This document shows, one piece after another, positions 9,309 through 19,370 of a stretch of 64,000 bases of DNA (position 1 is the first letter of the stretch; the number at the start of each line of letters is the position of its first letter). The position numbers and the translations under genes were made by a program. Under the pieces are notes generated by a model. It saw only the letters and a list, made by a program, of their open reading frames with translations. It was not told the origin of the DNA and did no database searches. This DNA is from Candidatus Albibeggiatoa sp. nov. NOAA (GTDB lineage Bacteria; Pseudomonadota; Gammaproteobacteria; Beggiatoales; Beggiatoaceae): positions 1 to 64,000 of the forward strand of contig JAOXRS010000120.1 in assembly GCA_025800385.1 (NCBI GenBank), in the 5' to 3' direction.

Positions 9309-9343
9309 AAAGGAGTGCAAGATTAATCTCTACACACCCCTTT
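9309..9343 (-). terminator. Terminator-like hairpin after htpG
   Basis: On the minus-strand RNA, AAAGGGGTG pairs with CACTCCTTT over nine pairs, one of them G-U, and TTAAACCTTTTC follows. It starts 7 bases past the htpG stop. The T-tract is broken, so strength is uncertain. Confidence 0.5.
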
Positions 9344-9350
9344 CAATATT

Positions 9351-11243
9351 TTACTGTACTAACATTTGGTTAATACGGCTAACAAACGCGCTTGGGTCTT
9401 CTAATTGACCGCCTTCGCTTAATAACGCTTGGTCAAATAAGATAAATGCCCAATCTTTGAACTTGTCGTCGTCAGACACATCTTTCAATTTAGTAATCAA
9501 TGGATGAGTTGGATTAATTTCCATCACAGGCTTGCTGTCAGGAATTTCTTGACCCGCTTGTTTTAATAAACGTTCAAGGCTTGCATCCATACCGTGTGCG
9601 TCCGCAACTAAACATGCTGGCGATGACGTTAAACGATGCGTCACTTGTACTTCTTTGACTTTCTCTGTTAATGCGGTTTGAATCCGTTCAACTAATGGTT
9701 GTACTTCTTCTTTAGCTTTTTCAGCTTCTTGCTTCTCTTCTTCTGATTCAAGGTTAGTTAAATCAAGATCGCCTTTAGTTACAGATTGTAATTGCTTACC
9801 ATCAAATTCCGTTAAGTGCATCACTAACCATTCATCAACTTGATCGGTTAATAATAAAACTTCGATGCCTTTTTTGCGGAAGATTTCTAAATGTGGGCTA
9901 CTTAATGCGCCAGCAAAGTTATCAGCAGTAATATAGAAAATCTTGTCTTGGCCTTCTTGCATACGGCTGACATAATTTTCTAATGAAATTTCAGGTTCTT
10001 CTTTGCTGTCATGGGTTGAGCTGAAGCGTAATAATTTCGCAATGCGTTCTTTGTTGCTTGTGTCATCAACCACGCCTTCTTTAAATACGCGACCGAATTC
10101 TTTCCAGAAAGTTTGGTATTTTTCAGCATCATTTTTCGCCATGCTTTCCAATGAACTTAAAATCTTTTTCACTGTACCGCCGCGAATCGTGTCAATTTGC
10201 TTGTTGTTTTGCAAAATTTCACGCGACACGTTTAACGGTAAGTCATTGGAATCAATCACACCGCGGATAAAACGTAAATATGGTGGTAATAAATGCTCAT
10301 CGTCGTCCATGATGAATACGCGACGCACATACAATTTAACCCCATGACGGTTGCGACGATCCCATAAGTCGAATGGTGCACGCGCTGGAATATAAAGTAA
10401 TGAAGTGTATTCTTGCGTACCTTCAACTTTATTGTGCATCCAAGTTAGTGGCGCGTCAAAGTCATGGGAAACATGCTTGTAGAATTCTTGATATTCTTCT
10501 TCAGAAATTTCATTTTTACCACGCATCCATAATGCTTTAGCACTGTTAATGGTTTCATTTTCAACCGTGATTTCTTTGGTTTCTTCATCCGTGTTGATTT
10601 TAGGTAAAATGATTGGGAATGCGATGTGGTCAGAGTATTTTTTGATGATACTTTGTACACGGTAGTCTTGAGTAAATTCTTCTTCACCATCACGTAAATG
10701 TAAAATGACTTCTGTACCGTGGCTGTCACGTTCTACATTTTCAATTGAAAACTCGCCGTCACCCGCTGATTCCCAACGTACACCGTGAGATTTTTCTAAA
10801 CCTGCTTTACGAGTAATTAATGTGACTTTGTCTGCAACGATGAAGCTAGAGTAAAAACCCACACCAAATTGACCAATTAATTGGCTGTCTTTTGCTTCGT
10901 CACCTGTTAATGATTTGAAGAAGGCTTGCGTACCAGATTTGGCAATTGTACCAATATTTTCAACCACTTCATCACGGCTCATACCAATACCATTATCACG
11001 AATCGTAACGGTTTTCGCTTCTGAGTTGAGTTCAACCCAAATTTTTAATTCTGCATCACCTTCATACAACGCATCATCAGACAATGCTGCAAAACGTAAT
11101 TTATCAGCAGCATCGGAAGCATTTGAAACCAATTCACGCAAGAAAATTTCTTTATTACTGTAAAGTGAGTGAATCATCAAGTTCAGTAATTGCTTGATTT
11201 CCGTTTGAAAGCCACGGGTTTCCTTATGTGCTTCTACTGTCAT
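9351..11243 (-). CDS. htpG: Molecular chaperone HtpG (Hsp90)
   Basis: This is cytosolic Hsp90, a dimeric ATP-driven chaperone, at the usual 630 residues. The N-terminal GHKL ATPase shows [15 protein letters not shown] near residue 40, DNGIGM near 84 and [11 protein letters not shown] near 125. The middle and C-terminal dimerisation domains follow in the normal order and nothing is missing. A sigma-32-type promoter lies 53 bases upstream and a hairpin follows the stop, so it is probably a single-gene heat-shock unit. Confidence 0.98.
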   Translation of the reverse strand: MTVEAHKETRGFQTEIKQLLNLMIHSLYSNKEIFLRELVSNASDAADKLRFAALSDDALYEGDAELKIWVELNSEAKTVTIRDNGIGMSRDEVVENIGTIAKSGTQAFFKSLTGDEAKDSQLIGQFGVGFYSSFIVADKVTLITRKAGLEKSHGVRWESAGDGEFSIENVERDSHGTEVILHLRDGEEEFTQDYRVQSIIKKYSDHIAFPIILPKINTDEETKEITVENETINSAKALWMRGKNEISEEEYQEFYKHVSHDFDAPLTWMHNKVEGTQEYTSLLYIPARAPFDLWDRRNRHGVKLYVRRVFIMDDDEHLLPPYLRFIRGVIDSNDLPLNVSREILQNNKQIDTIRGGTVKKILSSLESMAKNDAEKYQTFWKEFGRVFKEGVVDDTSNKERIAKLLRFSSTHDSKEEPEISLENYVSRMQEGQDKIFYITADNFAGALSSPHLEIFRKKGIEVLLLTDQVDEWLVMHLTEFDGKQLQSVTKGDLDLTNLESEEEKQEAEKAKEEVQPLVERIQTALTEKVKEVQVTHRLTSSPACLVADAHGMDASLERLLKQAGQEIPDSKPVMEINPTHPLITKLKDVSDDDKFKDWAFILFDQALLSEGGQLEDPSAFVSRINQMLVQ

Positions 11244-11295
11244 ATGTCAGGTCTCCATTTTTGGTTTGGGTTACATAATATTATGAATAGAAGGG

Positions 11296-11323
11296 ATATA
11301 GGGCTTGGCGATCAAGTTTCAAG
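11296..11323 (-). promoter_or_regulatory. Sigma-32 (heat-shock) promoter for htpG
   Basis: On the minus strand CTTGAAA (11323-11317), a 13-base spacer and CCCTATAT (11303-11296) closely match the RpoH consensus CTTGAAA-N11-16-CCCCATNT. The -10 element ends 53 bases before the htpG ATG. Confidence 0.75.
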
Positions 11324-11437
11324 ATTTTGGCGTAGAAATAATCATAAATCAGGGGTTGGGTATTTAAAATGATTGGTTTGTTCTTAAAGCTGGCTGCACA
11401 CCTTTTATATTCTGTAACAATATGTACAAGCTTTCAA

Positions 11438-11542
11438 TTAACTCGTCAAACTAACAAACAACTTAGGGAATTGCTCAATATGGTCGATGACTAAATATTG
11501 ATTGGCAAAAATTTCCCCAACATATTCATCTGCATGAAAGTC
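11438..11542 (-). pseudogene. Remnant copy of the 3' end of the norD-like gene
   Basis: The minus strand encodes a 34-residue stretch ending QYLVIDHIEQFPKLFVSLTS and a stop. It matches the C-terminus of the intact norD/cbbO-like protein (12282-14555) at roughly 90 percent of bases by eye. It lacks one in-frame 12-base piece (four codons) present in the intact gene. Most differences are in third codon positions, so it looks like the tail of a diverged paralogue that was under selection. Nothing upstream of it continues the match. It and the intact tail are direct copies on either side of the toxin-antitoxin pair. Confidence 0.8.
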
Positions 11543-11586
11543 TAGTCAGCTGGCACAAAGTTTACTTATATGTTAACCTTGTTTTT

Positions 11587-11940
11587 ATGAAAGAGATTCA
11601 TTTCTACCAGACAGAGTCAGGACATAATCCAATAACAGATTTTTTAGACTCGCTATCAAGTAAGCAAGCGCAAAAAGTGATTTGGGTACTTAAATTAATT
11701 GAAGAAATGGACAATATCCCTACTCAGTATTTGAAAAAGCTGGTGAATACTGATGATATATGGGAAGTTCGAGTTGTGATTTCTGGAAATGCGTTTAGGT
11801 TGTTAGGTTTTTTTGAGGATGAGCAGCTTATTGTTTTAAATCATGCTTTTCAGAAAAAGACTCAAAAGACACCACTTAAAGATATTAAATTAGCTGAAAC
11901 CAGAAAAAGAGAATACCTTTCAAGAAAAATGCAGGAGTGA
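11587..11940 (+). CDS. HigB/RelE-like toxin (phage Gp49-like family)
   Basis: This 117-residue protein has the small-mRNase toxin pattern. It opens MKEIHFYQTESGHNPITDFLDSL and continues with KLVNTDDIWEVRVV near residue 55-70 and FRLLGFFEDEQLIVLNHAFQKKTQKTP near 80-108. That is the W-E-x-R-x and F-x-K-K-T-x-x-T-P signature of the Gp49/HigB branch, which cleaves mRNA on the ribosome. The antitoxin gene starts three bases after the stop, in the toxin-first order typical of higBA. The ATG has almost no Shine-Dalgarno. The pair lies between two copies of a norD gene tail, which suggests acquisition by insertion or recombination. Confidence 0.85.
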   Translation: MKEIHFYQTESGHNPITDFLDSLSSKQAQKVIWVLKLIEEMDNIPTQYLKKLVNTDDIWEVRVVISGNAFRLLGFFEDEQLIVLNHAFQKKTQKTPLKDIKLAETRKREYLSRKMQE

Positions 11941-11943
11941 AAA

Positions 11944-12219
11944 ATGAGCGACTTACAAGAATATATTACAAAAAGAAAATCTAATGATGCCATATTTGCT
12001 GATGGATTTGACGAAGGCTATGAAGATTTTAAAATTGGTGTCATGCTTAAACAAATTCGTGAAGAAGCAGGCATGACGCAACTTGAAGTAGCAGAAAAGT
12101 TAGGTACAAAAAAATCAGCTATTTCTCGGATTGAAAATCATGCTCAAGATATACGCTTATCCACATTAGAGAAGTATGCGGCAGTATTTGGTAAACGTTT
12201 AGCCATTTCGATTCAATAA
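11944..12219 (+). CDS. HigA-like antitoxin, XRE-family helix-turn-helix
   Basis: This 91-residue protein carries one Cro/C1-type helix-turn-helix at about residues 35-90 ([21 protein letters not shown], then [24 protein letters not shown]). In this family the antitoxin binds and neutralises the toxin and represses its own promoter. The N-terminal 30 residues, rich in Asp, Glu and Lys, would be the toxin-binding part by analogy. The start follows a GGAGTGAAAA ribosome-binding stretch overlapping the toxin stop, so the two are translationally coupled. Confidence 0.87.
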   Translation: MSDLQEYITKRKSNDAIFADGFDEGYEDFKIGVMLKQIREEAGMTQLEVAEKLGTKKSAISRIENHAQDIRLSTLEKYAAVFGKRLAISIQ

Positions 12220-12281
12220 ATACAAAGAAAGGCAAACAGCCTTGTAGCCATCTGCCATCCATAAGATGAGGAACTTTAGCT

Positions 12282-14555
12282 CTAACTCGTCAAACTAACA
12301 AATAATTTAGGCAACTGCTCTGGCAACCGCTCAATATGATCGATGACTAAATATTGATTGCCAAAAATCTCACCAACATATTCATCTGCGTGCGGGTCCA
12401 AATTGATGCAATGAGTGTAAATGCCTTGCTGATCCGCTTCCTGTACCGCCTTATGTGCATCAGCAATCAACAGTTTCTCATCTTGCACATCAATATCCGA
12501 AGGCTCACCATCAGTCAAAACCAACAACAATTTTTTATCTGCCTGACGTTTAGACAAATAATGTGAAGCATGACGTAATGCCGCGCCCATCCGTGTTGAA
12601 TAGCCTGCTTGCATTGCCGCAAGTCGACCTTTAACATTATCGTCCCAACCTTCAGAATAACCTTTGATATGTTGATAACGTACTTCATGACGGGTATTAG
12701 ACGAAAAACCAGCTACAGCAAACTCATCACCCAATTTATCTACAGCCCAACCCAACAGCGCGACTGCCTCTTGACTCAGTTCTAAAATACTTTGTTCACA
12801 GCCTTCAGGAATATTCGATACTGATTCTGATAAATCCAACAACAACATCACTGCGATATTGCGCCCATCATGTTTGTGGCTCATATTAATTCTAGGGTCT
12901 GGGGTTGTGCCACATTTAAAATCGACTAATGAGCGAAGTGCCACATCTAAATCTAAATCACTACCTTCTTCTTGATAGCGAATCCGAACATATTGTTGTG
13001 GCTTGAGTAAATCCAAAATCTGTTTTAAACGCCGTGCTGTTGATTCATGTTTAGACAAAAGCGCATCAATTAACATTGGGTCGGCAGAAGGGTGCAAACT
13101 TTCATACAAGCTCACCCAATCAGGTCGATAAGTCTTGGTTTGATAATCCCACTCTGGATAATGGCGTGGCGGGAGTTTGTCGCCGTCTTCCTCTTCGGTT
13201 TGCTTTTTCTCCTGCTCAAACATTTCTTCATCGTCACCTTCCTCAACAAATATCCACAAATGCCGATTGTCATCACGATAACTGACTTCAGTATCGGTAA
13301 AATACACATTGGCATTTAAATCTTGTTGGCGGCGGGTGCGTGCAATAAAGCTAATTGCTAACTTTGCCATTTCTGCTGTCGAGCTTTCCCCTGCTTGCAT
13401 AATTTCGTTAAAACGGTCGATAAATTCCACCAAAATCGGATTTTGATAAGGATGATCTTGCGCCAATATCGCATATGAAAACATGGCTAAGCGATGACGA
13501 ATACAAGATTCTTTTTCAGGGTTACAGGCATCTTCAACAGGCATAGGATGCAATGCTAACCACAATAAGCGTAAACCGGGGTAATCCTGCATCGCCAAAT
13601 ATTCGACGCGACTGTCTTCAAAAGTTTCAATCGCCACCCGTTGGAAAGGACTAAAGTTGTCCGCCACAATTGGAGTTGACCAACGTTTATGCGCAGCGAC
13701 ATGACCAAGTAAGGCACGATAGCGGTTAATACCTTTTACTTGATCCACATCATCATAGACATCAGGAATCCGCACCCCTGTTTCAGTAAAATATGGCATC
13801 GGTTTGCGTAATTGGCTAAACCCTTCAGAATAGGGCACAAAATGCTCCTTGCTATCCCACAATGCTCGCATGTACAAATCCAGCTTTCTTTCATTATCAG
13901 CGAATAACGTACCGTGGCGTTCTCGTTGCAAAATCGCGCGACTATCAGCAGATTGAAGGCTGAAATAATCTTTTTGTCGCTCGGGATGATGGGTATAGTT
14001 GCGGATACCATAATCCATCCAATTTTTTAAACCTTCTAACGACAGCTGATTTAACAAATATGCACTTTGCTTGAGCATTTCAGGCAAACCTGTGCTTGGA
14101 TAAGTTGCAGATTGATTGCCATGCACCGAGGTACTAGAACGCTCCATTAAATCGAAAACCAGCTTGATATAATAAAAGAACGGTTCGGCTGCCCCTAAAC
14201 GTCGCGCAGCTTCGGGCAAGCTTTGCATAAACGGCAAAATGGCTTTACTGTTAGGGTTGTGCGACATCTTCCATGCCGATTCCGCCACCAGTGATAAAGT
14301 CGATTCGCCAATTTTATGTGCAATAAACGGCATTTCTTCCAAATACACTAAAACAGGCTCAAATCCGCGTCCCATCCGACAAATCAAAGATGCGCCATCT
14401 AAATATTCGTCAATGCCTTCTTCACTCAGATAAACAACAGCTTCAGCCATACAATCATCAAATACATCATCTAGCTGTTTAAAGTTACAGGCAATTTTTT
14501 CCCGATAAGTCACCGTTTCGGTTTCTTCCTCTGGTGCAATGGCGAGATTTGACAT
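12282..14555 (-). CDS. NorD/CbbO-family von Willebrand A protein
   Basis: The start chosen is the ATG at 14555, nine bases after a GAGGA site (757 residues). A long helical N-terminal part precedes YPEWDYQTKTYRPDWVSLYE near residue 475 and a C-terminal VWA domain. The VWA metal site reads DLSES near 575. Family members pair with a MoxR-type AAA+ ATPase (NorQ or CbbQ) to activate nitric oxide reductase or rubisco. The length is closer to CbbO than to the shorter NorD. No ATPase partner, nor or rubisco genes are in the window, so the target is unknown. A copy of its 3' end lies 840 bases downstream, past the toxin-antitoxin pair. Confidence 0.85.
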   Translation of the reverse strand: MSNLAIAPEEETETVTYREKIACNFKQLDDVFDDCMAEAVVYLSEEGIDEYLDGASLICRMGRGFEPVLVYLEEMPFIAHKIGESTLSLVAESAWKMSHNPNSKAILPFMQSLPEAARRLGAAEPFFYYIKLVFDLMERSSTSVHGNQSATYPSTGLPEMLKQSAYLLNQLSLEGLKNWMDYGIRNYTHHPERQKDYFSLQSADSRAILQRERHGTLFADNERKLDLYMRALWDSKEHFVPYSEGFSQLRKPMPYFTETGVRIPDVYDDVDQVKGINRYRALLGHVAAHKRWSTPIVADNFSPFQRVAIETFEDSRVEYLAMQDYPGLRLLWLALHPMPVEDACNPEKESCIRHRLAMFSYAILAQDHPYQNPILVEFIDRFNEIMQAGESSTAEMAKLAISFIARTRRQQDLNANVYFTDTEVSYRDDNRHLWIFVEEGDDEEMFEQEKKQTEEEDGDKLPPRHYPEWDYQTKTYRPDWVSLYESLHPSADPMLIDALLSKHESTARRLKQILDLLKPQQYVRIRYQEEGSDLDLDVALRSLVDFKCGTTPDPRINMSHKHDGRNIAVMLLLDLSESVSNIPEGCEQSILELSQEAVALLGWAVDKLGDEFAVAGFSSNTRHEVRYQHIKGYSEGWDDNVKGRLAAMQAGYSTRMGAALRHASHYLSKRQADKKLLLVLTDGEPSDIDVQDEKLLIADAHKAVQEADQQGIYTHCINLDPHADEYVGEIFGNQYLVIDHIERLPEQLPKLFVSLTS

Positions 14556-14708
14556 GGTGGGCATCCTCAATCATATAACTATATTCTTATGTTAAAGAGG
14601 ATAATCAATAAAACAGGCAATGACAAAAAGTTTATTTTTGTGCTTTGTATAAGTAAATATTATGAATGCTGGAATACTTAAAGAAATGAGCTGAAAAGTA
14701 AATACTTT

Positions 14709-16499
14709 TTATTGAGCGAAAAGAATTAATTGTTCGAAAACATTCGGATTGGTTTTTGTCTGGCGCAACATGTCGGTCATTTTATCTGCATCGATAGGAG
14801 GACTGAATAAATAACCTTGAGCGTATTCACACCCTTTAGCTTGTAAAAAGTGGCTTTGGGCTTTAGTTTCCACACCTTCAGCAACCACATCTAATTGTAA
14901 ACTATGCGCCATCGCAATAATGGCATCGGTAATCGCAGCATCATCCGAATCAGTACAAACATCTTTAACAAATGAACGGTCAACTTTTAAGGTATCAACA
15001 GGAAAACGCTTTAAATAACTTAATGATGAATAGCCCGTACCAAAATCATCTACCGCTATTTTAACGCCCATTTTTTGCAAACGACTGAATGTAGCAAAAC
15101 TCCCATGTTTTTTATCTTGGTCGTCAGCCATTAACATACTTTCAGTGAGTTCTAATTCTAAATACTGTGGCTCTAACTGACTGGCTAACAAAATATTTTC
15201 AATCGAAGCCAATAAATCAGCTTGTTGAAATTGCCGCCCAGACATATTGACAGAAACCCGAATCGGTTTGAAACCTGCCTGTTGCCATGCGAAATTCTGT
15301 TCACAAGCTGTGCGCAATACCCATTCACCGACTTGAATAATCAACCCCATTTCTTCTAATACAGAAACAAATTTATCTGGCGTTCGCAAGCCTAATTCGG
15401 GATGTTGCCAACGTAATAAAGCTTCAACACCAATGATTTCCCCTGTGTGTAAATCCACCTGTGGCTGATAATATAAACGCATTTCTTCTTGAAACAACAC
15501 TTTGCGCAACTGGTTTTCTAAAATCAATCGCTCAAACGAAACAACGTTCATTTCATTGGTAAAAAATTGATAAGTATTCTTGCCTTGAGTTTTAGCGCGG
15601 GACATCGCTGTATCAGCATTATTGAGTAAAGTCAGTGCTTCTTTGCCATCATCAGGGTACACACTGATACCAATACTAGCCGTAATGACAATTTCATGTT
15701 GGTTTAAATTAATGGGTTGGCTGATGCGTTCTAATAATTGCTGGGTTAATTCACCGACATCTTTTACAGGCCGATCAGATTCTGCAATCACCACGAATTC
15801 ATCGCCTCCTAAACGGGCGACCGTGGCTTCAGGCGGCACTAATTGGGTGACACGATGCGCAATTTCACACAATAATTTATCACCGAGTGCAGAGCCAAAA
15901 GAATCATTGACGATTTGAAAGCCATCGAGATCAAAAGCCAATACAATAATACTTTGTTGTTGGTTATGGTGTGCACGGCGAATCATTTGCCTAAGACGTT
16001 CTAATAATAAATTGCGGTTGGGTAAACTGGTTAATACATCATAATTGGCAAGATAGGCGAGTTGTTCCTCGGTTTCGACTAAGCGACGATAACGGTTGAG
16101 ACGGGTAATAGTACGGATACGGGCGCGTAATTCAGCTTTATCAAACGGTTTACTCATGAAGTCATCCGCACCGACTTCCAAACCTTTTAAGCGGGATTCT
16201 CTATCATCTAAGGCAGTTACCATTACAATCGGTAATTCTGCTAAACGGGGGTTTGCACGTAAATGCTGACAAACTTGAAAACCATCCATTTCAGGCATCA
16301 TCACATCAAGTAGCATCACATCAGGCATCTCAGTTTGGGCTTTTTCTAAGGCCTCCGCACCTGATTCTGCAAAAACAAGATGATAACCTTCTGATTCTAG
16401 TAAGACTTTAACTGTATAACGGGAAACAATTTCATCGTCAACAATCAATATCGTACTTTTGTCTCGCTCAGATGGATTGGTTAACGTAGTAGAAGACAT
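14709..16499 (-). CDS. Response regulator with GGDEF and EAL domains
   Basis: This 596-residue cytoplasmic regulator has three parts. A receiver domain covers residues 15-135 (ILIVDDE, phospho-acceptor in MLLDVMMPEMDGF). A GGDEF domain carries an intact GGDEF near 230. An EAL domain has EALLRW near 358 and DDFGTGYSSLSYLKRF near 490. Both cyclic-di-GMP synthase and phosphodiesterase signatures look complete, so the net activity cannot be predicted. Its start codon overlaps the stop of the upstream single-domain receiver by one base (TAATG), so the two are translationally coupled. No cognate histidine kinase is adjacent. Confidence 0.93.
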   Translation of the reverse strand: MSSTTLTNPSERDKSTILIVDDEIVSRYTVKVLLESEGYHLVFAESGAEALEKAQTEMPDVMLLDVMMPEMDGFQVCQHLRANPRLAELPIVMVTALDDRESRLKGLEVGADDFMSKPFDKAELRARIRTITRLNRYRRLVETEEQLAYLANYDVLTSLPNRNLLLERLRQMIRRAHHNQQQSIIVLAFDLDGFQIVNDSFGSALGDKLLCEIAHRVTQLVPPEATVARLGGDEFVVIAESDRPVKDVGELTQQLLERISQPINLNQHEIVITASIGISVYPDDGKEALTLLNNADTAMSRAKTQGKNTYQFFTNEMNVVSFERLILENQLRKVLFQEEMRLYYQPQVDLHTGEIIGVEALLRWQHPELGLRTPDKFVSVLEEMGLIIQVGEWVLRTACEQNFAWQQAGFKPIRVSVNMSGRQFQQADLLASIENILLASQLEPQYLELELTESMLMADDQDKKHGSFATFSRLQKMGVKIAVDDFGTGYSSLSYLKRFPVDTLKVDRSFVKDVCTDSDDAAITDAIIAMAHSLQLDVVAEGVETKAQSHFLQAKGCEYAQGYLFSPPIDADKMTDMLRQTKTNPNVFEQLILFAQ

Positions 16500-16888
16500 T
16501 ATTCATTATTTGATTGGGTTAACATTTGTACCTTTTCATGTAAGTCCGCTCGGTTAAACGGTTTACAAATCACATCGTTTGCGCCTACATCTAAACAACG
16601 TTGCTTAGCAGTGGGGTCATCCCAAGCAGTAATCATTACGATGGGTAAATCTTGTAACTGTGGATTCGCACGAATTTTACGACAAACAGCAAAACCATTC
16701 ATTCCCGGCATCATCACATCTAGTAGCATAATATCTGGCTTCATGGCTTCAGCTTTTTCGATACCTTGCTCACCGTTTTCAGCAAAAAATAAGGTGTATT
16801 GTTCGGATTCTAACAAGGCTTCTATGGTATAGCGAGAGACAATTTCATCATCAACAATTAGAATGGTGGTCTTTTCAAAATCACTCAT
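16499..16888 (-). CDS. Single-domain response regulator
   Basis: This 129-residue receiver-only protein has ILIVDDE at residues 9-15, the phospho-acceptor Asp in DIMLLDVMMPGMNGF near 55, and the conserved K-P in CKPFNRADL near 110. It has no output domain. It is very similar to the receiver of the next gene in the operon, which suggests local duplication. It may act as a phosphate sink or relay for that GGDEF-EAL protein. The genes overlap by one base. Confidence 0.92.
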   Translation of the reverse strand: MSDFEKTTILIVDDEIVSRYTIEALLESEQYTLFFAENGEQGIEKAEAMKPDIMLLDVMMPGMNGFAVCRKIRANPQLQDLPIVMITAWDDPTAKQRCLDVGANDVICKPFNRADLHEKVQMLTQSNNE

Positions 16889-17215
16889 TACTTACATTCC
16901 TTACAGTGCTTTATCTTATTATAATATTATTGTTTAATCTTTATTAAAATCATTTATAGAAAAAGACATTTTACAACTATAAAAAGACAATTTGATGAGC
17001 AATCAGTTACATATGACTTGCCATCTGTTCAATCTCTATAATGAAATCAATTTATGTAGCAATCATGAAATTCTATAGCATACATACAGTGCTTACCTCA
17101 CTGATTTTATAAGCTAATCATACTGGTTGAGTTAACGAGTATTGTCAATGATTTGTATTGATACATCTCCTATTTTTTATTCAATAGAGCCATTTCAATA
17201 TAAAAAAACAATGAC

Positions 17216-17232
17216 TATCATAAGTATTATGA
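17216..17232. repeat. Perfect 7-3-7 inverted repeat, possible operator
   Basis: ATCATAAGTATTATGAT is symmetric over seven bases each side of GTA. It is 328 bases upstream of the receiver-only response regulator. The size fits a dimeric regulator site, but the sequence is AT-rich and could arise by chance. It does not match Fur. Confidence 0.3.
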
Positions 17233-17330
17233 TTATGCTTAGTATTAAAAAAAATCAACCCACTATGTATGTTTATTTAGCAAAATAGGTGTAAATGTTT
17301 AATCACTATTCTAAGTTCATTTACTACGCC

Positions 17331-17358
17331 AAAACGTTGAATATAAGATGACTCAACG
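17331..17358 (-). terminator. Weak terminator after TonB-dependent receptor gene
   Basis: CGTTGA (17335-17340) and TCAACG (17353-17358) form a six-pair stem with a 12-base loop. On the minus strand it is followed by TTTT. It lies 32 bases beyond the stop. Confidence 0.4.
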
Positions 17359-17389
17359 AATGATGCTGAATATTGTCTTGTCTCAGTTA

Positions 17390-19321
17390 TCAAAACCGAT
17401 ATTGCACTTTTGCATAAAAACTGCGAGGAGTCTCTAGTGCATCAATACCAGAAACTGGTAAAAATTCGCGATGTTGTTTATCTAATAGGTTGCGAATACC
17501 TACATTAATATTCAGGTCTCTTGATATTTTCCAACCCATGTTGGTATCCCAGCGTGTATAAGCGGCAATATCCGTATCTGGAATTTTGCTTGTATAGTAA
17601 ATATTATGATTCCAGCTCCATTGTGAATTGATATTCCAATAGATTTGGGCATTAATTTGTTGTTTTGGCGAAATAGATTCCGCTCTTAATACATCTTGTT
17701 CTTTTAAATAACTATAGTTCAATGCCACTTTAAAATCTGATGTTATCTGCCATTTCGCTGCAAATTCAGTTCCATAAGAATGGCCTTTAAGCGCGTTTTC
17801 ATTTTTATAATATAAGCCACGGTTAGGGTAAGCGACAAAGTGAGGTTCTCCCACCGTAACCACATCACGGTATTTATGAAGAAAGAGGCTCAGATCAAAA
17901 CTAAAACGGGCATTGGGCTGAAAACGATGGCCTAACTCATATGCCAATAACGTTTCTGATTCTAATGTCGTATTGCCATCAATATAAATCGGCATTCTAG
18001 GGCTGCCTGTTTGCATATGGAAGTCTGTACCTGTACGAGACGGGGTTTTAACTGCCCGAGAAAGAGCCGCCCATACACTATAATAATCACGGGGAGTCCA
18101 TAATAAACGTACCGATGGTTGAACTTCGAAGCCTGTGTAATCATTATGTTCCAGCTTTGTCCCCATGGTTAAACGCCATTGCTCCGCAAATTGCCATTCA
18201 TGTTGAACAAAAGCACTGAATATATTGTCAGTTCGTCGATCTGGTGAATAATAAAATGTAGGCGTACCAACAATATGATCTTTGGTATAGCGAAATCCTA
18301 AGCCCCAAATAATACTCTGGGTTTGCCAGCGCTCTATATTATGCTGGAAATCTATATCGTATAAATCGCGCTTTTCGCTATATAGTAAATCGTCGCGCTG
18401 AGTGTGAGTAAAATAGCTTTGTAACTGCAAAGAGCCATCTGTTAATTCTCGTTTCCAGCGACCTAATATATGTGCATTTTTGGCTTTTATTTGTTTATTT
18501 TGTTGGATTTTACGGTCAAAGCGTTGGTAAGTTGTTTCGTAGTATTCAGTTTCAATATCCCATGCATCACGATTTACTGCTTGGTCAACACGTAGGCCAA
18601 TTTGTTTTGTATGCCAATCGTCTTCTTGTTCAATACCCTGTTCATTAAGCGCGCTATCATTGACATGCAATTTACTATAAAGACGATAATGGCCAAGTGG
18701 CAACTTGCCGCCATAACGTATACCCAAAATGCCTTTTTCTTCTCCTGACCCTAAAGTAGTGCTAACTAAACCACCTTGAGTATCACAAGCCGCTTTGGTA
18801 ATAATATTAATAATACCATTGACCGCATTTGCGCCCCATAACGATGCACCGGGCCCTCGAATCACTTCAATTCTATCCACATCTTCAAGTAGTAGATTGT
18901 GCGCATCCCAGTTAACTTCGGCACGCAACGGGGTATAAATTGTGCGCCCATCAATCATGACTAATAATTTGCTGGCGAACCGAGCGTTAAATCCACGAGC
19001 AGAAATTGCCCATTTGTTGGTATCAATTCTTGCGACTTGCACCCCTGGTACTAAACGCAATGCTTCAGGTAAAACGCTAATACCTGCTCTACGAATATCT
19101 TCTTGTGTGATGACGTAAGAGGCCGCTGCAGTTTCCATAATGCTTTGTGATTTTCGGCTGGCAGAAGAGACTTGTAGTACTTTGACTTCAGATAGGTTTT
19201 CTAAGCTTAGTGCACGTAATGCTTGGATGATATTTTGTGCAGATAAGGTAGATTCTGCATTTACTTCACTCATAACAACAAAGTAACAAAATATAAAAGC
19301 GACTAATCTTTGAATCACCAT
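17390..19321 (-). CDS. TonB-dependent outer-membrane receptor
   Basis: This 643-residue receptor has a signal peptide of about 22 residues ending SEVNA. The plug domain reads ITQEDIRRAGISVLPEALRL, then VMIDGRT and VIRGPGASLWGANAVNGIINI. A beta barrel follows and ends in a C-terminal Phe (YAKVQYRF). The LSLENLSEVKV N-terminal motif is common in receptors annotated for siderophores, haem or cobalamin; the ligand cannot be called here. No TonB, ABC transporter or clear Fur box is adjacent, and no cobalamin riboswitch is visible upstream. It appears to be a single-gene unit. Confidence 0.93.
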   Translation of the reverse strand: MVIQRLVAFIFCYFVVMSEVNAESTLSAQNIIQALRALSLENLSEVKVLQVSSASRKSQSIMETAAASYVITQEDIRRAGISVLPEALRLVPGVQVARIDTNKWAISARGFNARFASKLLVMIDGRTIYTPLRAEVNWDAHNLLLEDVDRIEVIRGPGASLWGANAVNGIINIITKAACDTQGGLVSTTLGSGEEKGILGIRYGGKLPLGHYRLYSKLHVNDSALNEQGIEQEDDWHTKQIGLRVDQAVNRDAWDIETEYYETTYQRFDRKIQQNKQIKAKNAHILGRWKRELTDGSLQLQSYFTHTQRDDLLYSEKRDLYDIDFQHNIERWQTQSIIWGLGFRYTKDHIVGTPTFYYSPDRRTDNIFSAFVQHEWQFAEQWRLTMGTKLEHNDYTGFEVQPSVRLLWTPRDYYSVWAALSRAVKTPSRTGTDFHMQTGSPRMPIYIDGNTTLESETLLAYELGHRFQPNARFSFDLSLFLHKYRDVVTVGEPHFVAYPNRGLYYKNENALKGHSYGTEFAAKWQITSDFKVALNYSYLKEQDVLRAESISPKQQINAQIYWNINSQWSWNHNIYYTSKIPDTDIAAYTRWDTNMGWKISRDLNINVGIRNLLDKQHREFLPVSGIDALETPRSFYAKVQYRF

Positions 19322-19370
19322 AAATAGAGAACTTGAGAATAGTTGACCTGAGAAAATGACTAAATATTAA

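Larger units (their letters stand above)
16889..17389. other. 500-base AT-rich intergenic region
   Basis: This lies between the receiver gene start and the stop of the TonB-dependent receptor gene. It holds a perfect inverted repeat at 17216-17232 and a terminator-like hairpin at 17331-17358, listed separately. I see no gene or RNA in the rest. Confidence 0.6.

Noticed and set aside
11551..11566. TGGCAC-N5-TTACT before the toxin gene, like a sigma-54 promoter
   Set aside because: The -12 element lacks the essential GC, and a sigma-54 promoter for a toxin-antitoxin pair would be unusual.
14709..16888. The two response regulators as a complete two-component system
   Set aside because: No histidine kinase is adjacent; they can only be called orphan regulators here.
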